In this document: in pieces, positions 32,917 through 41,618 of the stretch
Numbering within the stretch: the stretch's first letter is position 1
Layout: each line of letters opens with the position of its first letter
From: Halomonas sp.
GTDB lineage: Bacteria; Pseudomonadota; Gammaproteobacteria; Pseudomonadales; Halomonadaceae
Direction: 5' to 3'
DNA length: 64,000 nt
NCBI RefSeq assembly: GCF_011050415.1
Contig: NZ_DRFS01000029.1
Location: 1-64,000, forward strand
Position numbers and translations under genes: made by a program
Notes under the pieces: model-generated
The model's database searches: none
Seen by the model: only the letters and a program-made list of their open reading frames with translations
Told to the model about the DNA's origin: nothing

Positions 32917-32993
32917 TGGTCGGAATAGCAGGATTCGAACCTGCGACCTCTGCCTCCCGAAGGCAGCGCTCTACCAAGCTGAGCTATATTCCG
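32917..32993 (-). tRNA. tRNA-Pro (CGG)
   Basis: The minus strand gives a full cloverleaf of 77 nt including an encoded CCA end. The acceptor CGGAATA pairs with TATTCCG, the D arm AGCTCAGCTTGGTAGAGC and the T arm GCAGGTTCGAATCCTGC are standard. The anticodon stem CTGCC/GGCAG encloses the loop TTCGGGA, placing CGG as anticodon for proline CCG codons. Confidence 0.95.
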
Positions 32994-33094
32994 ACATGTT
33001 GCTGAGGCTTAATGATCTGCTCTCAATAACGGAGGTGGATCATACTTATCCGAAGGTGTTTTTTCAAGCCTTAGACAACGCGATGAGCGAATTT

Positions 33095-34099
33095 TTATGC
33101 TTTGCGATCAACGGCTAAGCGTGCCAGTTGGGCCATGCTGTCGCGATAAACGCTCGGTGGTAGTGCCTCTAACTGTGCAAGGGCTTTGTCGGCCATCTCT
33201 TCGGCCCGCTGGCGAGTGTAGTCGAGTGCGCCGGTGGCGTGGACAATTTCCAGTACGCTATCCAGTTGCTCAAGGCCGCCGTCGCGAATCACTTGGCGAA
33301 TCAGCTTGGCCTGTTCCGGCGTGCCTTGCTCCATCGCGTGGATCAGCGGCAGGGTTGGCTTGCCTTCGGCTAAGTCGTCACCGACATTTTTGCCCATGGC
33401 TTCGGCATCGCCTTGGTAGTCGAGCAGGTCGTCAATTAGCTGAAACGCTAAGCCGAGGTAGCGGCCATAGTATTGAAGGGCGTGTTCCTGCTCTGGGGTG
33501 GCTTCTGCCAGCACCGCGCCGCTATGGGAAGCCGCTTCGAACAGCATGGCGGTCTTGCCCAGGATAGTCTCGAAGTAGTCTTCTTCAGAAATGCTGGGGT
33601 TGCCGATGTTGGTCAACTGCAGCACTTCACCTTCCGCGATGATGCAGGTGGCGGCTGAAAGGATCGCCATAATGCGCATTGAGCCTACATCGACCATCAT
33701 TTGAAACGAGCGGGCATAAAGGAAGTCACCTACCAACACGGAAGGGGCATTACCCCATGCGTCGTTGGCGGTTTTCTTACCGCGCCGCATGTGCGATTCA
33801 TCCACCACATCGTCGTGCAGCAGCGTGGAGGTGTGCATAAATTCAATCAACGTGGCCAGCGGGATATGTTTGTCGCCGGTATAGTTGAGTGAGCGTGCTG
33901 CCAGCAGGGCTAATAAAGGGCGCAGGCGCTTGCCGCCACTTTCGGTAATGTACTGGCCAATTGTTTCGACCAGCGGCACTTTGGAGCTGAGTTGCTCGAC
34001 AATCGTCCGGTTGACGGCTGCGAAGTCATCGGCCACCACGGCGTGCAGCGGTGAAGGCGTTGAGCTGACAGGCTTGGCTGGGGAGACGTTAGCGGTCAT
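33095..34099 (-). CDS. ispB: Octaprenyl diphosphate synthase
   Basis: A 334-residue trans-prenyltransferase extending farnesyl diphosphate with isopentenyl diphosphate to make the quinone side chain. The first aspartate-rich motif is LLHDDVVDE (D96, D97, D100) and the second is LIDDLLDYQGD. GGKRLRP binds diphosphate. The sequence follows Gammaproteobacterial IspB closely (AGxxLQL-type EGEVLQLTNIGNPSISEEDY), with an extra ~10 residues at the N-terminus. It is divergent from rplU, the usual arrangement in this class. Confidence 0.93.
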   Translation of the reverse strand: MTANVSPAKPVSSTPSPLHAVVADDFAAVNRTIVEQLSSKVPLVETIGQYITESGGKRLRPLLALLAARSLNYTGDKHIPLATLIEFMHTSTLLHDDVVDESHMRRGKKTANDAWGNAPSVLVGDFLYARSFQMMVDVGSMRIMAILSAATCIIAEGEVLQLTNIGNPSISEEDYFETILGKTAMLFEAASHSGAVLAEATPEQEHALQYYGRYLGLAFQLIDDLLDYQGDAEAMGKNVGDDLAEGKPTLPLIHAMEQGTPEQAKLIRQVIRDGGLEQLDSVLEIVHATGALDYTRQRAEEMADKALAQLEALPPSVYRDSMAQLARLAVDRKA

Positions 34100-34281
34100 G
34101 GGATCCGTTCATCGCGGCAGGTGAAAGCGGTAAGAGCCGCTCGTAGTTGTGGAGTCGTTATGGTCATGCGTTGGGGTCATGCTATGGGGCTGTCTGTTGG
34201 GCGTCAAGACACAGGCTGCGGTATCGCCAGCGTGATGGCGCTGCATTAACCATCATTGGCCATTGACAGTGACCATTAGTC

Positions 34282-34310
34282 TTGTGGTAAGCAGCGATAG
34301 TCGCTATAAT
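34282..34310 (+). promoter_or_regulatory. Sigma-70 promoter of rplU-rpmA
   Basis: TTGTGG (34282-34287), a 17-nt spacer and a perfect TATAAT (34305-34310) lie in the 348-bp gap between ispB and rplU. The start would be near 34317, giving a leader of about 130 nt before rplU. I saw no convincing L21-leader fold. Confidence 0.75.
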
Positions 34311-34447
34311 CCGCGACCCACTCATCATGCTCCCTGTCAGATGGCTCCAAAAGGGGCGCCACTCGCAGCAGGTCGATAAGAGCGGAAGGCGATGAGCGTT
34401 GGTTGCGCGGGGCGTAACTGACATTAACGACAAGTCCGGAGAGCGAC

Positions 34448-34759
34448 ATGTACGCAATTATTAAAAGCGGTGGCAAACAGTACCGCGTTCAAGAAGGTCA
34501 AACCCTCAAGCTTGAGAAAATCGAAGTCGCGACCGGCGAAACGATTGAGTTTGACGAAGTGCTGATGGTCGCAGACGGCGATGACTTCAACATTGGTGCG
34601 CCGATGATCGGTGGTGCTAAAGTTTCTGCTGAAGTGGTTTCCCACGGACGCGGCGATAAAGTAACCATCATCAAGTTCCGTCGCCGGAAGCACCACATGA
34701 AGCGTCAGGGCCACCGCCAGTGGTTCACTGAAGTCAAAATTACTGGAATTTCTGCGTAA
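34448..34759 (+). CDS. rplU: 50S ribosomal protein L21
   Basis: A 103-residue ribosomal protein with the full family sequence: MYAIIKSGGKQYRVQEGQ at the start and the basic C-terminal KFRRRKHHMKRQGHRQWFT. It binds 23S rRNA in the large subunit. A GGAGAGCG ribosome site precedes the ATG. It heads the conserved rplU-rpmA-obgE block, with rpmA following after 29 nt. Confidence 0.97.
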   Translation: MYAIIKSGGKQYRVQEGQTLKLEKIEVATGETIEFDEVLMVADGDDFNIGAPMIGGAKVSAEVVSHGRGDKVTIIKFRRRKHHMKRQGHRQWFTEVKITGISA

Positions 34760-34788
34760 GCAGCCAATTCCCTTAGGAGGATTTTGCA

Positions 34789-35046
34789 ATGGCACATAAG
34801 AAGGCAGCTGGCTCCACGCGTAACGGTCGCGATTCCGAGTCTAAACGCTTAGGTGTAAAACTCTTCGGTGGCCAAGCGGCGACTGCAGGTAACATCATCG
34901 TGCGTCAGCGCGGCACGCGTTTCCACGCGGGCACTGGCGTTGGCCTAGGTCGCGATCACACGCTGTTCGCGCTGAGCGATGGTTTTGTGAAGTTTGAGAC
35001 CAAAGGTCCTAAAAACCGCAAGTTCGTTAGCATCGTTTCTGCATAA
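34789..35046 (+). CDS. rpmA: 50S ribosomal protein L27
   Basis: An 85-residue ribosomal protein with the typical MAHKKAAGSTRNGRDSESKR N-terminus that reaches the peptidyl-transferase centre, then GVKLFGGQAATAGNIIVRQRGT and FHAGTGVGLGRDHTLFAL. The length is normal. It has a strong AGGAGG ribosome site and is ended by an intrinsic terminator 17 nt after the stop. No N-terminal cleavage extension of the Firmicutes type is present. Confidence 0.97.
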   Translation: MAHKKAAGSTRNGRDSESKRLGVKLFGGQAATAGNIIVRQRGTRFHAGTGVGLGRDHTLFALSDGFVKFETKGPKNRKFVSIVSA

Positions 35047-35062
35047 ACGAGTGCTGCGTAAG

Positions 35063-35091
35063 AAAAGCCCCGCTATGGCGGGGCTTTTTTG
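35063..35091 (+). terminator. Intrinsic terminator after rpmA
   Basis: GCCCCGC and GCGGGGC form a perfect 7-bp stem with a TATG loop, extended by A-T pairs (AAAA/TTTT). It is followed by a six-T run. Confidence 0.9.
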
Positions 35092-35171
35092 TCAGTTAAA
35101 ACCCTTTTTTAACCATTCAGGTGGAAAAGGGGATTGCATATTAGGGCGGCGGAAGCGGCCGGGAGAAACCA

Positions 35172-36359
35172 ATGCAGTTCGTCGATGAAGCCTCGATTAT
35201 TGTTGAGGCGGGCAAAGGCGGCAATGGCTGTCTGAGCTTTCGCCGCGAAAAATATGTGCCCAGGGGCGGCCCCGATGGGGGCGATGGCGGTCATGGTGGC
35301 AGCGTTTACCTGATTGGTGACGATGCGCTTAATACCCTGATCGATTTTAAGTTCCAGCGCTTCTATAAAGCGCAAAACGGTCAGGGCGGCATGGGCCGTC
35401 AAATGAGCGGCAAAGCTGGGGAAGATCTGCACGTCAAAGTGCCGGTAGGCACCACGGTGATTGATGAAGACACCCTGGAAGTCATCGCCGATGTGACTGA
35501 AATTGGCCAGGTGGTATTGGTAGGCGAAGGTGGTCGACGTGGCTTGGGTAACATCCACTTTAAATCCTCGACCAACCGCGCGCCACGCCGCACCACGCCT
35601 GGTACAGACGGCGATCGCCGTAATCTGCGTCTGGAAATGAAGGTCATGGCCGATGTTGGCCTGCTGGGCATGCCCAACGCGGGTAAATCAACGTTGATTC
35701 GTTCGGTGTCTGCTGCCAAGCCGAAGGTCGCCAACTATCCGTTCACGACATTGGTGCCTAACTTAGGCGTCGTGAAGCTGGGTATGCACGAACACTTCGT
35801 GATGGCCGATGTCCCTGGCTTGATTGAAGGTGCGTCTGAAGGTGCTGGTTTAGGGCTGCGCTTTTTAAAGCACCTGACACGCACGCGGTTGCTGTTTCAT
35901 GTGGTGGATGTGGCACCGTTTGATGAGTCCGATCCGGTGGAAGCGGCAAAAGCGATTGTTCATGAACTGGGGCAGTTTTCACCGGCGCTTTCTGAGCGCC
36001 CGCGCTGGTTGGTGTTAAACAAGTTTGACCTGCTGCCGGAAGATGAGCGCGAAGCGCGTGCCCAGGAAATTATTCAAGCGCTTAACTGGGAAGGCCCGGT
36101 GTTCCGTATTTCTGCGATCAGCAGCGATGGTACGGATAAGCTGGTTCAAGCAGCCTACCGCTGGTTGACCGAGCAGCGTCGCCTTGAGAATGAAGATGAA
36201 GAAGCGCTGGCCCGTGAGCAAGAGATGCGCCGCCGCATGGAAGAAGAGTCGGTTGCTCGCACCGAAGCGCGTCTGGGGCGTCGGCGTAATCGCGACGATG
36301 AAGATGACGAAGACTTCGACGATGATGATTATGATGTTGAAGTCGAATACGCCCCTTAG
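35172..36359 (+). CDS. obgE: Obg family GTPase
   Basis: A 395-residue ribosome-associated GTPase (ObgE/CgtA). The Gly-rich Obg fold is residues 1-158 (EAGKGGNGCLSFRREKYVPRGGPDGGDGG). The G domain follows: G1 GMPNAGKSTLI, switch TTLVPNLG, G3 DVPGL, G4 NKFDLL. The C-terminal ~60 residues are very acidic (EDDEDFDDDDYDVEVE), as in Gammaproteobacteria. It acts in 50S assembly and stringent-response-linked control. It lies in the conserved rplU-rpmA-obgE-proB order. Confidence 0.96.
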   Translation: MQFVDEASIIVEAGKGGNGCLSFRREKYVPRGGPDGGDGGHGGSVYLIGDDALNTLIDFKFQRFYKAQNGQGGMGRQMSGKAGEDLHVKVPVGTTVIDEDTLEVIADVTEIGQVVLVGEGGRRGLGNIHFKSSTNRAPRRTTPGTDGDRRNLRLEMKVMADVGLLGMPNAGKSTLIRSVSAAKPKVANYPFTTLVPNLGVVKLGMHEHFVMADVPGLIEGASEGAGLGLRFLKHLTRTRLLFHVVDVAPFDESDPVEAAKAIVHELGQFSPALSERPRWLVLNKFDLLPEDEREARAQEIIQALNWEGPVFRISAISSDGTDKLVQAAYRWLTEQRRLENEDEEALAREQEMRRRMEEESVARTEARLGRRRNRDDEDDEDFDDDDYDVEVEYAP

Positions 36360-36407
36360 TGGTATTTAACGGGTGCATTCGGTAGTAAGCTTTAGGTAAG
36401 AAGCTAG

Positions 36408-36437
36408 AAAGGGGCTGCGTTCGCGCGGCCCTTTTTG
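36408..36437 (+). terminator. Intrinsic terminator after obgE
   Basis: AAAGGGGCTGCG pairs with CGCGGCCCTTT around a TTCG tetraloop, with wobble or bulge pairs. It is followed by a short T-run. Confidence 0.8.
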
Positions 36438-36482
36438 TAAGCGACTGTTTAAGTTATAAGTGTTTGATTGAGGCGGGGTGGC

Positions 36483-37622
36483 ATGGAAAGTAACGAGCAC
36501 ATTCTAGGGCGCAGCGCGCTAACCCGTGCGCGACGGGTCGTCGTCAAAATCGGCAGTGCGCTACTCACCAACGATGGCCGTGGCCTGGATGAAACCGCCA
36601 TTGGTGGCTGGGTGGATCAAATCGCCGCTTTGCATCAGCAAGGCATTGAGGTGGTGCTGGTCTCTTCCGGCGCCGTGGCTGCTGGCATGGTGCGCCTGGG
36701 CTGGCAAGTGCGCCCCAGCGCCGTGCATGAGCTGCAGGCTGCTGCTGCGGTCGGCCAAAATGGCTTAACCCAGTGTTATGAGCAACACTTCGCTCGCCAC
36801 GGCATGCTCACCGCGCAGATTCTGCTTACCCATGACGACCTTTCCAATCGCAAGCGCTACCTCAATGCGCTTTCTGCGCTGCGCACGCTGGTCGAGATGC
36901 GCGTAGTGCCGGTCATCAATGAAAACGATACCGTGGTCACCGATGAGATCCGCTTTGGTGATAACGACACCCTAGGGGCGCTGGTCGCTAATCTCTTGGA
37001 GGCGGACGCGCTGCTGTTGCTCACCGATCAGGAAGGTCTGTTTGACGCCGACCCACGCCATAACCCGAATGCCCAGATGATTGCCGAAGGGCGCGCCGAT
37101 GACCCGCGCTTAGCTGCCGTGGCGGGAAGTGGCGGAGCGCTTGGACGAGGTGGTATGAGCACCAAGGTACGTGCGGCGCAGTTAGCGGCGCGCTCCGGTG
37201 CGGTAACGATCATTGCCAGCGGCCGTCAGCCCGATGTTATCAACCGGATAATGGCAGGTGAGGCACTTGGCACGCTGCTGCGACCTGACCAAGTACCCAT
37301 CGCGGCGCGTAAGCGCTGGTTAGCAGGCCAGTTGCAGGTGCGCGGTACGCTGGTGTTGGATGCGGGAGCAGTCAAAGTGCTGCGCGATAAAGGTTCTAGC
37401 CTGTTGGCGGTTGGCGTGCGCAATGTGCAGGGCAGCTTTAAACGTGGCGATATGGTGGTGTGTGTGGACGAGCAGGGTGCATCCGTGGCCAAAGGGCTGG
37501 TGAACTACGGCGCTGATGAGGCGCGCTTGCTGGCGGGTCAGCCCAGCCACCAAATTGAAGCTATCCTAGGCTATGTGGAAGCCCATGAGCTGATTCACCG
37601 CGATAACTTGGTAGTCATTTAG
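36483..37622 (+). CDS. proB: Glutamate 5-kinase
   Basis: A 379-residue enzyme phosphorylating glutamate in the first step of proline synthesis. The kinase domain (to ~265) has VVKIGSALLTNDGRGLD, LVSSGAVAAGMVRLG, PVINENDTVVTDEIRFGDND and GTGGMSTK-like GRGGMSTKVRAAQLA. A C-terminal PUA domain follows (GTLVLDAGAVKVLRDKGSSLLAVGV). The ATG at 36483 is chosen; an upstream TTG lacks a better ribosome site. Proline is also a compatible solute, so this enzyme matters for osmotic adaptation. It follows obgE as in related genomes. Confidence 0.95.
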   Translation: MESNEHILGRSALTRARRVVVKIGSALLTNDGRGLDETAIGGWVDQIAALHQQGIEVVLVSSGAVAAGMVRLGWQVRPSAVHELQAAAAVGQNGLTQCYEQHFARHGMLTAQILLTHDDLSNRKRYLNALSALRTLVEMRVVPVINENDTVVTDEIRFGDNDTLGALVANLLEADALLLLTDQEGLFDADPRHNPNAQMIAEGRADDPRLAAVAGSGGALGRGGMSTKVRAAQLAARSGAVTIIASGRQPDVINRIMAGEALGTLLRPDQVPIAARKRWLAGQLQVRGTLVLDAGAVKVLRDKGSSLLAVGVRNVQGSFKRGDMVVCVDEQGASVAKGLVNYGADEARLLAGQPSHQIEAILGYVEAHELIHRDNLVVI

Positions 37623-37638
37623 GCGGGAAAGTGGTTAT

Positions 37639-38514
37639 TTAATCTCGAATGCGGGGCGGTAGAGGCACTTGTCGCGGCCAGTCATCAGGCACTATAAATA
37701 GCCGCTCATAGTGCGCTTTTTCTGGGCAGTGCAGCATCACCTGCTGCGGTGAGCGCCAGGTGTGAACCTTATCAATTATGGCAGGCAGCACCTCCGCCAC
37801 AGGGCGAAACACCTCCCTCTTCGGCGGCGCTAACCAGTGGGGTTTTTCCAGCCGCGCAACCCTGGGTTGTTCAGTTAATCGAGCTACCAGCTCAGGCCAA
37901 TCGCTTAAAAAACACCACCTTCCCCGGCGATGATCGGCTGTCGCCCCTTCCGGCGGTGGCATCTCAGCGTGCCAGGGGTAATACAGCACCCCCGGCATCG
38001 CCAATCGCTGGATAAGCTGCTCGGCTAAACCCATAGCAGAAATGCCAAGATCTCTTGGCGCGAGCCAGTGGGCAAGCGTCTCCAGCGCAGGTAAGGTGGT
38101 CGAAAGTGGTAGTTGATGACGGCGAAGATGAGCGCACTTAATCGCTAGGCTATCAAGCCCCCCCGGGCCGATCCAGCGGCTCTGACTGGTGAGTGCACCA
38201 GGTCCTTCAGGAAGTCCCAGAAAGAACTTAATAGCGACTTCCAAATGTACCGGTGCTGAATTATCCCGCGTGCGGTAGAGCATATCCAGTTCGCCCAGCG
38301 TATTACGCTTGCGGGTGATGCGCACGTTACGGGCTAACAGTCGCGTATTTGGCGCACGATCTAAAAGCGTATGCCACAGATGTTCATGGTAGTGGCCCAT
38401 ACGCGTCGCCCGGCTGCCGTTTAGCGCGTTTAAAGGCGCTGCTGCTTGTACGGTTAGCCATCTTTCAACATGACCCGTTAGTCCTAGCTCCGCGAGGGTG
38501 TGGCAATAAGCCAA
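37639..38514 (-). CDS. DUF1853 family protein
   Basis: A 291-residue protein of the DUF1853 family. Typical parts include RMGHYHEHLWHTLLDRAPNTRLLARNVRI near residues 40-65, then LGELDMLYR and VHLEVAIKFFLG. The pattern E-x-D...E-V-A-I-K resembles a PD-(D/E)XK nuclease core (E of GELD, E-x-K of LEVAIK), but this is inference and function is unknown. It is convergent with proB. On its own strand it follows the small membrane peptide gene by 70 nt. Confidence 0.82.
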   Translation of the reverse strand: MAYCHTLAELGLTGHVERWLTVQAAAPLNALNGSRATRMGHYHEHLWHTLLDRAPNTRLLARNVRITRKRNTLGELDMLYRTRDNSAPVHLEVAIKFFLGLPEGPGALTSQSRWIGPGGLDSLAIKCAHLRRHQLPLSTTLPALETLAHWLAPRDLGISAMGLAEQLIQRLAMPGVLYYPWHAEMPPPEGATADHRRGRWCFLSDWPELVARLTEQPRVARLEKPHWLAPPKREVFRPVAEVLPAIIDKVHTWRSPQQVMLHCPEKAHYERLFIVPDDWPRQVPLPPRIRD

Positions 38515-38584
38515 GCAAGGTCGCGAATAGCCGCAGGCACAAGTGCCTCATGCACGCCCTCTACATAGTCCATACGGCTGGTAA

Positions 38585-38674
38585 TTACTGCAGCCAGCGC
38601 GCGGCAAGCAGCGCGATAGCAACTAATAAAATCATCACGCCGGTACCGGCGTAGCGTGCGTAGTGGTGCAACAT
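38585..38674 (-). CDS. Small membrane peptide (29 aa)
   Basis: A 29-codon gene: MLHHYARYAGTGVMILLVAI then ALLAARWLQ and a TAA stop. It has one predicted transmembrane helix (about residues 12-26) with a His/Arg/Tyr-rich N-terminus and an Arg-Trp exit, typical of bacterial small membrane proteins. The ribosome site AAGGAA overlaps the stop of the upstream reductase-like gene, and the start codon lies 10 nt beyond that stop, so translation is likely coupled. It may be a subunit or stabiliser of that flavocytochrome-like membrane protein. It is easily missed by length cutoffs. Confidence 0.6.
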   Translation of the reverse strand: MLHHYARYAGTGVMILLVAIALLAARWLQ

Positions 38675-38684
38675 GGTCAGTTCC

Positions 38685-40007
38685 TTAAACAATATCAAAG
38701 CGGTCAGAAAAAATCCGCGTCGGGGCAATGCTCAGGTGAATCAAGGCGCCTTCAGCGGCATTCATCATTGGGTCTGGTCCGCAAATAAAGTAGTCGCGCT
38801 GCTTGTCGTCTTGGGGCAGGCAGCGCTCAATTAGTGCTTGGTCCACATAGCCGGTCTCTCCTTCCCAGCCGTCATGTGGGTCAGAAATAACGTGTATCAC
38901 GGTCAAGTTCAGCTGCTCTTCTAACGCCTCTAAACTTTCGCGAAAGGTGGCTTCTTGCCAGGTGGGATTAGCGTAAACCAGCCAAAGGGGGATCTGAACG
39001 TTACGATCACGGAAGGTGTACAACATGCTCATAAACGGCGTCACGCCAATGCCGCCCGCCATCATCACAATCCCCGAGGCGTTATCTGGATTAGCGATAA
39101 ATGCACCATAAGGCCCCTCAATAAATGCCCGCGTATTGGGGCTTACCTTGGGTAGTTGCCGGGTAAAGTCACCTAGCTGTTTCGCGCTGAATGCCAGTTG
39201 ACCATCTTGGGCCGCTGATGACGAAAGTGAGAAGGGGTGCTGCTGCAGCGAAAAAGGTGAATCACCTAGCGTAATCCAGAAAAATTGACCGGGTTGAAAG
39301 GTAAACCGATGATCGCCTTCAGGCGCTAATACTAGCGTGCTGGTTTCGCCATGTTCTAACTGGTTATCGACCACTCGCCACGGGCGTTTGCGCATTCGCC
39401 ATGGCCGTATTAGGCGTGTTTCCACCACTAGCCCGATGGGTAGCAAAATTAACAGCCCAAAGCCTAACGAAGTGGTCGCCCCTTGGGTATAGCGCTGCGC
39501 CATAAGTGCATGCCCTAGCCCGCCAGCGACAATAAACAGCGCTAACCCGCCGTGAATTAGCCGCCACCATTCGTAAGACAAACCAAAGCGGGTGCGCCAT
39601 AGTGAGCTGATGACCAACGTCAGGGTGGCGGCAATAAGGGCCATTAGCATCAAGGCGCGCAGTGTTTCGTCCCGCGGGTCTAGGTAATGAATAAGGTCAG
39701 GGTGAGCAATCAGCAGAATAATGGGGTGTGCCAGCACTAAGCACAGGGCGCCAATGCCGATTTGGCGGTGAAACTGGAGCACATTGTCAAAGCCTACCCC
39801 GTGGGCAAACCAACGGTGGCGGCCAGATATTAACGCTTGTAACGATATTACGCTCAACGCCAAAATACCGAGCATGATCGAAAATTCACCTGCCCAACTG
39901 CGTGCAGTAGGCGGTGAAAATAGCAGCCATCCCATTGGCAGTAGGGCAAGTACGCAGTAAACGCTCCCCCAGCGGAGGGCTTGTTGGGTCATCGGGCTCA
40001 CTGACAT
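38685..40007 (-). CDS. Ferric-reductase-like membrane flavoprotein
   Basis: A 440-residue protein. Residues ~1-220 hold about six hydrophobic helices of the ferric-reductase-like transmembrane domain with His residues suited to heme binding (GVGFDNVLQFHRQIGIGALCLVLAHPIILLIAH). From ~225 it is a ferredoxin-reductase module: FAD-binding HPFSLSS, then GPYGAFI, NAD-binding MAGGIGVTPFMSML and the terminal YFICGPDPMMNAAE. It should move electrons from NAD(P)H via FAD and heme across the membrane. A metal or oxygen substrate is possible. It is divergent from the dehydrogenase gene. Confidence 0.86.
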   Translation of the reverse strand: MSVSPMTQQALRWGSVYCVLALLPMGWLLFSPPTARSWAGEFSIMLGILALSVISLQALISGRHRWFAHGVGFDNVLQFHRQIGIGALCLVLAHPIILLIAHPDLIHYLDPRDETLRALMLMALIAATLTLVISSLWRTRFGLSYEWWRLIHGGLALFIVAGGLGHALMAQRYTQGATTSLGFGLLILLPIGLVVETRLIRPWRMRKRPWRVVDNQLEHGETSTLVLAPEGDHRFTFQPGQFFWITLGDSPFSLQQHPFSLSSSAAQDGQLAFSAKQLGDFTRQLPKVSPNTRAFIEGPYGAFIANPDNASGIVMMAGGIGVTPFMSMLYTFRDRNVQIPLWLVYANPTWQEATFRESLEALEEQLNLTVIHVISDPHDGWEGETGYVDQALIERCLPQDDKQRDYFICGPDPMMNAAEGALIHLSIAPTRIFSDRFDIV

Positions 40008-40164
40008 TTCTCCTTGGCATCCATGCAGTTGTTCTAAGTGTGGGAAAAAACAACAATTTCACAAGGTAAACAGCTCAACGGAAGGCCAACTGCTACGCTG
40101 TAAGCACGTTTTCACATTATTTTCTGAACGTCTTACCCTGAGCCAAGCACAAGGAGTGCATTGA

Positions 40165-41523
40165 ATGGGCAATAAAAAGCAAAAGGCTAAACCTAAAAAG
40201 AGCCAACACCAGAAGCAGGTGCCCCAAAAGCAGGTTGAACAGACGGCCCCACAAGCGTTAACGCCGGAAATTGGCGCGGCGCTATTTGAAGACGCCCGTT
40301 CGCGGCTGGTAGATGTATTCAAAGCGCTTGATATTCACCCTGATGCCCAGGCACGGCTTATGCAGCCGAGCCTTTCGCTACAGGTGAGCATTCCTGTGCG
40401 TATGGATGATGGCAGTTTAAAGGCCTTTCCTGCATGGCGAGTACAATACGATACCAGCCTTGGCCCTGCCAAAGGCGGTATTCGCTTTCACCCTGATGTT
40501 AATCAGCACGAAGTCACCACGCTAAGCTTCTGGATGGCCGTGAAGTGTGCCGTTGTTGGCTTGCCCTACGGGGGCGGCAAAGGAGGCGTCCAAGTAGATG
40601 CCAAGTCGCTGTCATCATTAGAGCGAGAGCGGCTAGCACGTGGCTATATTCGTGCCATTGCCGATATTATGGGGCCCGATCGCGATATTCCCGCGCCAGA
40701 TGTTAATACCGATGCCACGGTGATGGGCTGGATGATAGATGAGTACGAACATATCGTACGTGCCCAAGCGCCTGCCGCAATAACCGGTAAGCCATTACCA
40801 TTAGGCGGTTCACCAGGGCGAGTGGCCGCGACAGGTCGCGGTGCGTTAAAAGTCCTCGACTTGTGGGCCGAGCGTGAAGAACGAAAACCTGAAGAGACGA
40901 CCATCGCTGTGCAAGGGTTTGGCAACGCGGCTTATTACTTTGCCCGCTTAGCCAGCGAACGTGGCTACCGGGTTGTAGCAGTGTCTGATTCCAGCGGCGC
41001 AATTTACAATGCTGATGGGTTGGATATTGAGAAAGCCAAAGAGGATAAAACCAAGCACGGTAAATTGTCAGATAGCAAAACGGGTAAGCCGCTTAAAAGC
41101 GAAGAGCTTTTAGCCCTTGAAGTAGACGTGCTCGCCTTAGCCGCACTGGAAAACCAAATCCATTGCGACAATGTAGATGAGGTGAAAGCGGGCGCCATTC
41201 TGGAAATCGCCAATGGACCGCTGACCAGCGATGCCGACCAATCTCTCGCCCAGCGCGATGTGCCGATACTGCCAGATGTATTAGCCAACACTGGGGGAGT
41301 GATCGTTAGCTACTTCGAGTGGCTGCAAAACCGCGCTGGAGAGAGGTGGAGTGAAGCGGAGGTCAATGAACGGCTAGACATGCTGCTGGGTGAAGAGGCG
41401 AGCAAGGTATTAAAGCGCGCGGAAACAGACGATGTGACATACCGCCAGGCTGCCTATCGCCAGGGCATTGAGCGTATTGCGGAAGCGATCATGGCGCGGG
41501 GTAATTGCCAAGACTGCCGTTAG
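40165..41523 (+). CDS. Glu/Leu/Phe/Val dehydrogenase with basic N-terminal tail
   Basis: A 452-residue amino acid dehydrogenase. After a Lys/Gln-rich tail (about 32 residues, MGNKKQKAKPKKSQHQKQVP) the catalytic domain has GPAKGGIRFHPDV, the K-containing LPYGGGKGGVQVD, and PAPDVNTDATVMGWMIDEY. The Rossmann motif is VQGFGNAAYYFA. It is most like NAD-dependent glutamate dehydrogenase, catalysing reversible deamination. AAGGAG precedes the ATG by 9 nt, supporting this start and thus the tail. The tail is not part of the usual enzyme; a role in nucleic-acid or membrane association is speculative. Confidence 0.88.
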   Translation: MGNKKQKAKPKKSQHQKQVPQKQVEQTAPQALTPEIGAALFEDARSRLVDVFKALDIHPDAQARLMQPSLSLQVSIPVRMDDGSLKAFPAWRVQYDTSLGPAKGGIRFHPDVNQHEVTTLSFWMAVKCAVVGLPYGGGKGGVQVDAKSLSSLERERLARGYIRAIADIMGPDRDIPAPDVNTDATVMGWMIDEYEHIVRAQAPAAITGKPLPLGGSPGRVAATGRGALKVLDLWAEREERKPEETTIAVQGFGNAAYYFARLASERGYRVVAVSDSSGAIYNADGLDIEKAKEDKTKHGKLSDSKTGKPLKSEELLALEVDVLALAALENQIHCDNVDEVKAGAILEIANGPLTSDADQSLAQRDVPILPDVLANTGGVIVSYFEWLQNRAGERWSEAEVNERLDMLLGEEASKVLKRAETDDVTYRQAAYRQGIERIAEAIMARGNCQDCR

Positions 41524-41538
41524 GAGGCTTGAGCCGCA

Positions 41539-41562
41539 GCGGGCTCCCATAAGGGAGCCCGC
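41539..41562 (+). terminator. Strong hairpin after the dehydrogenase gene
   Basis: GCGGGCTCCC and GGGAGCCCGC form a perfect 10-bp stem with an ATAA loop, 15 nt after the stop. A T-run is missing on the plus strand, so termination may be Rho-assisted or the hairpin may protect the mRNA end. Confidence 0.65.
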
Positions 41563-41618
41563 AATGCGCTAAAATTAACCGCTAAGTGTTTACGGCTATT
41601 TAATGTGACGCGGTCACA

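Noticed and set aside
32894..33118. Open frame crossing the tRNA-Pro gene antisense
   Set aside because: Its first part is simply the complement of the tRNA; such frames are a known false call over tRNA genes. No ribosome site.
34311..34447. L21 autoregulatory leader before rplU
   Set aside because: A long leader exists, but I could not find a fold matching the known L21 leader, which is mainly described in Firmicutes.
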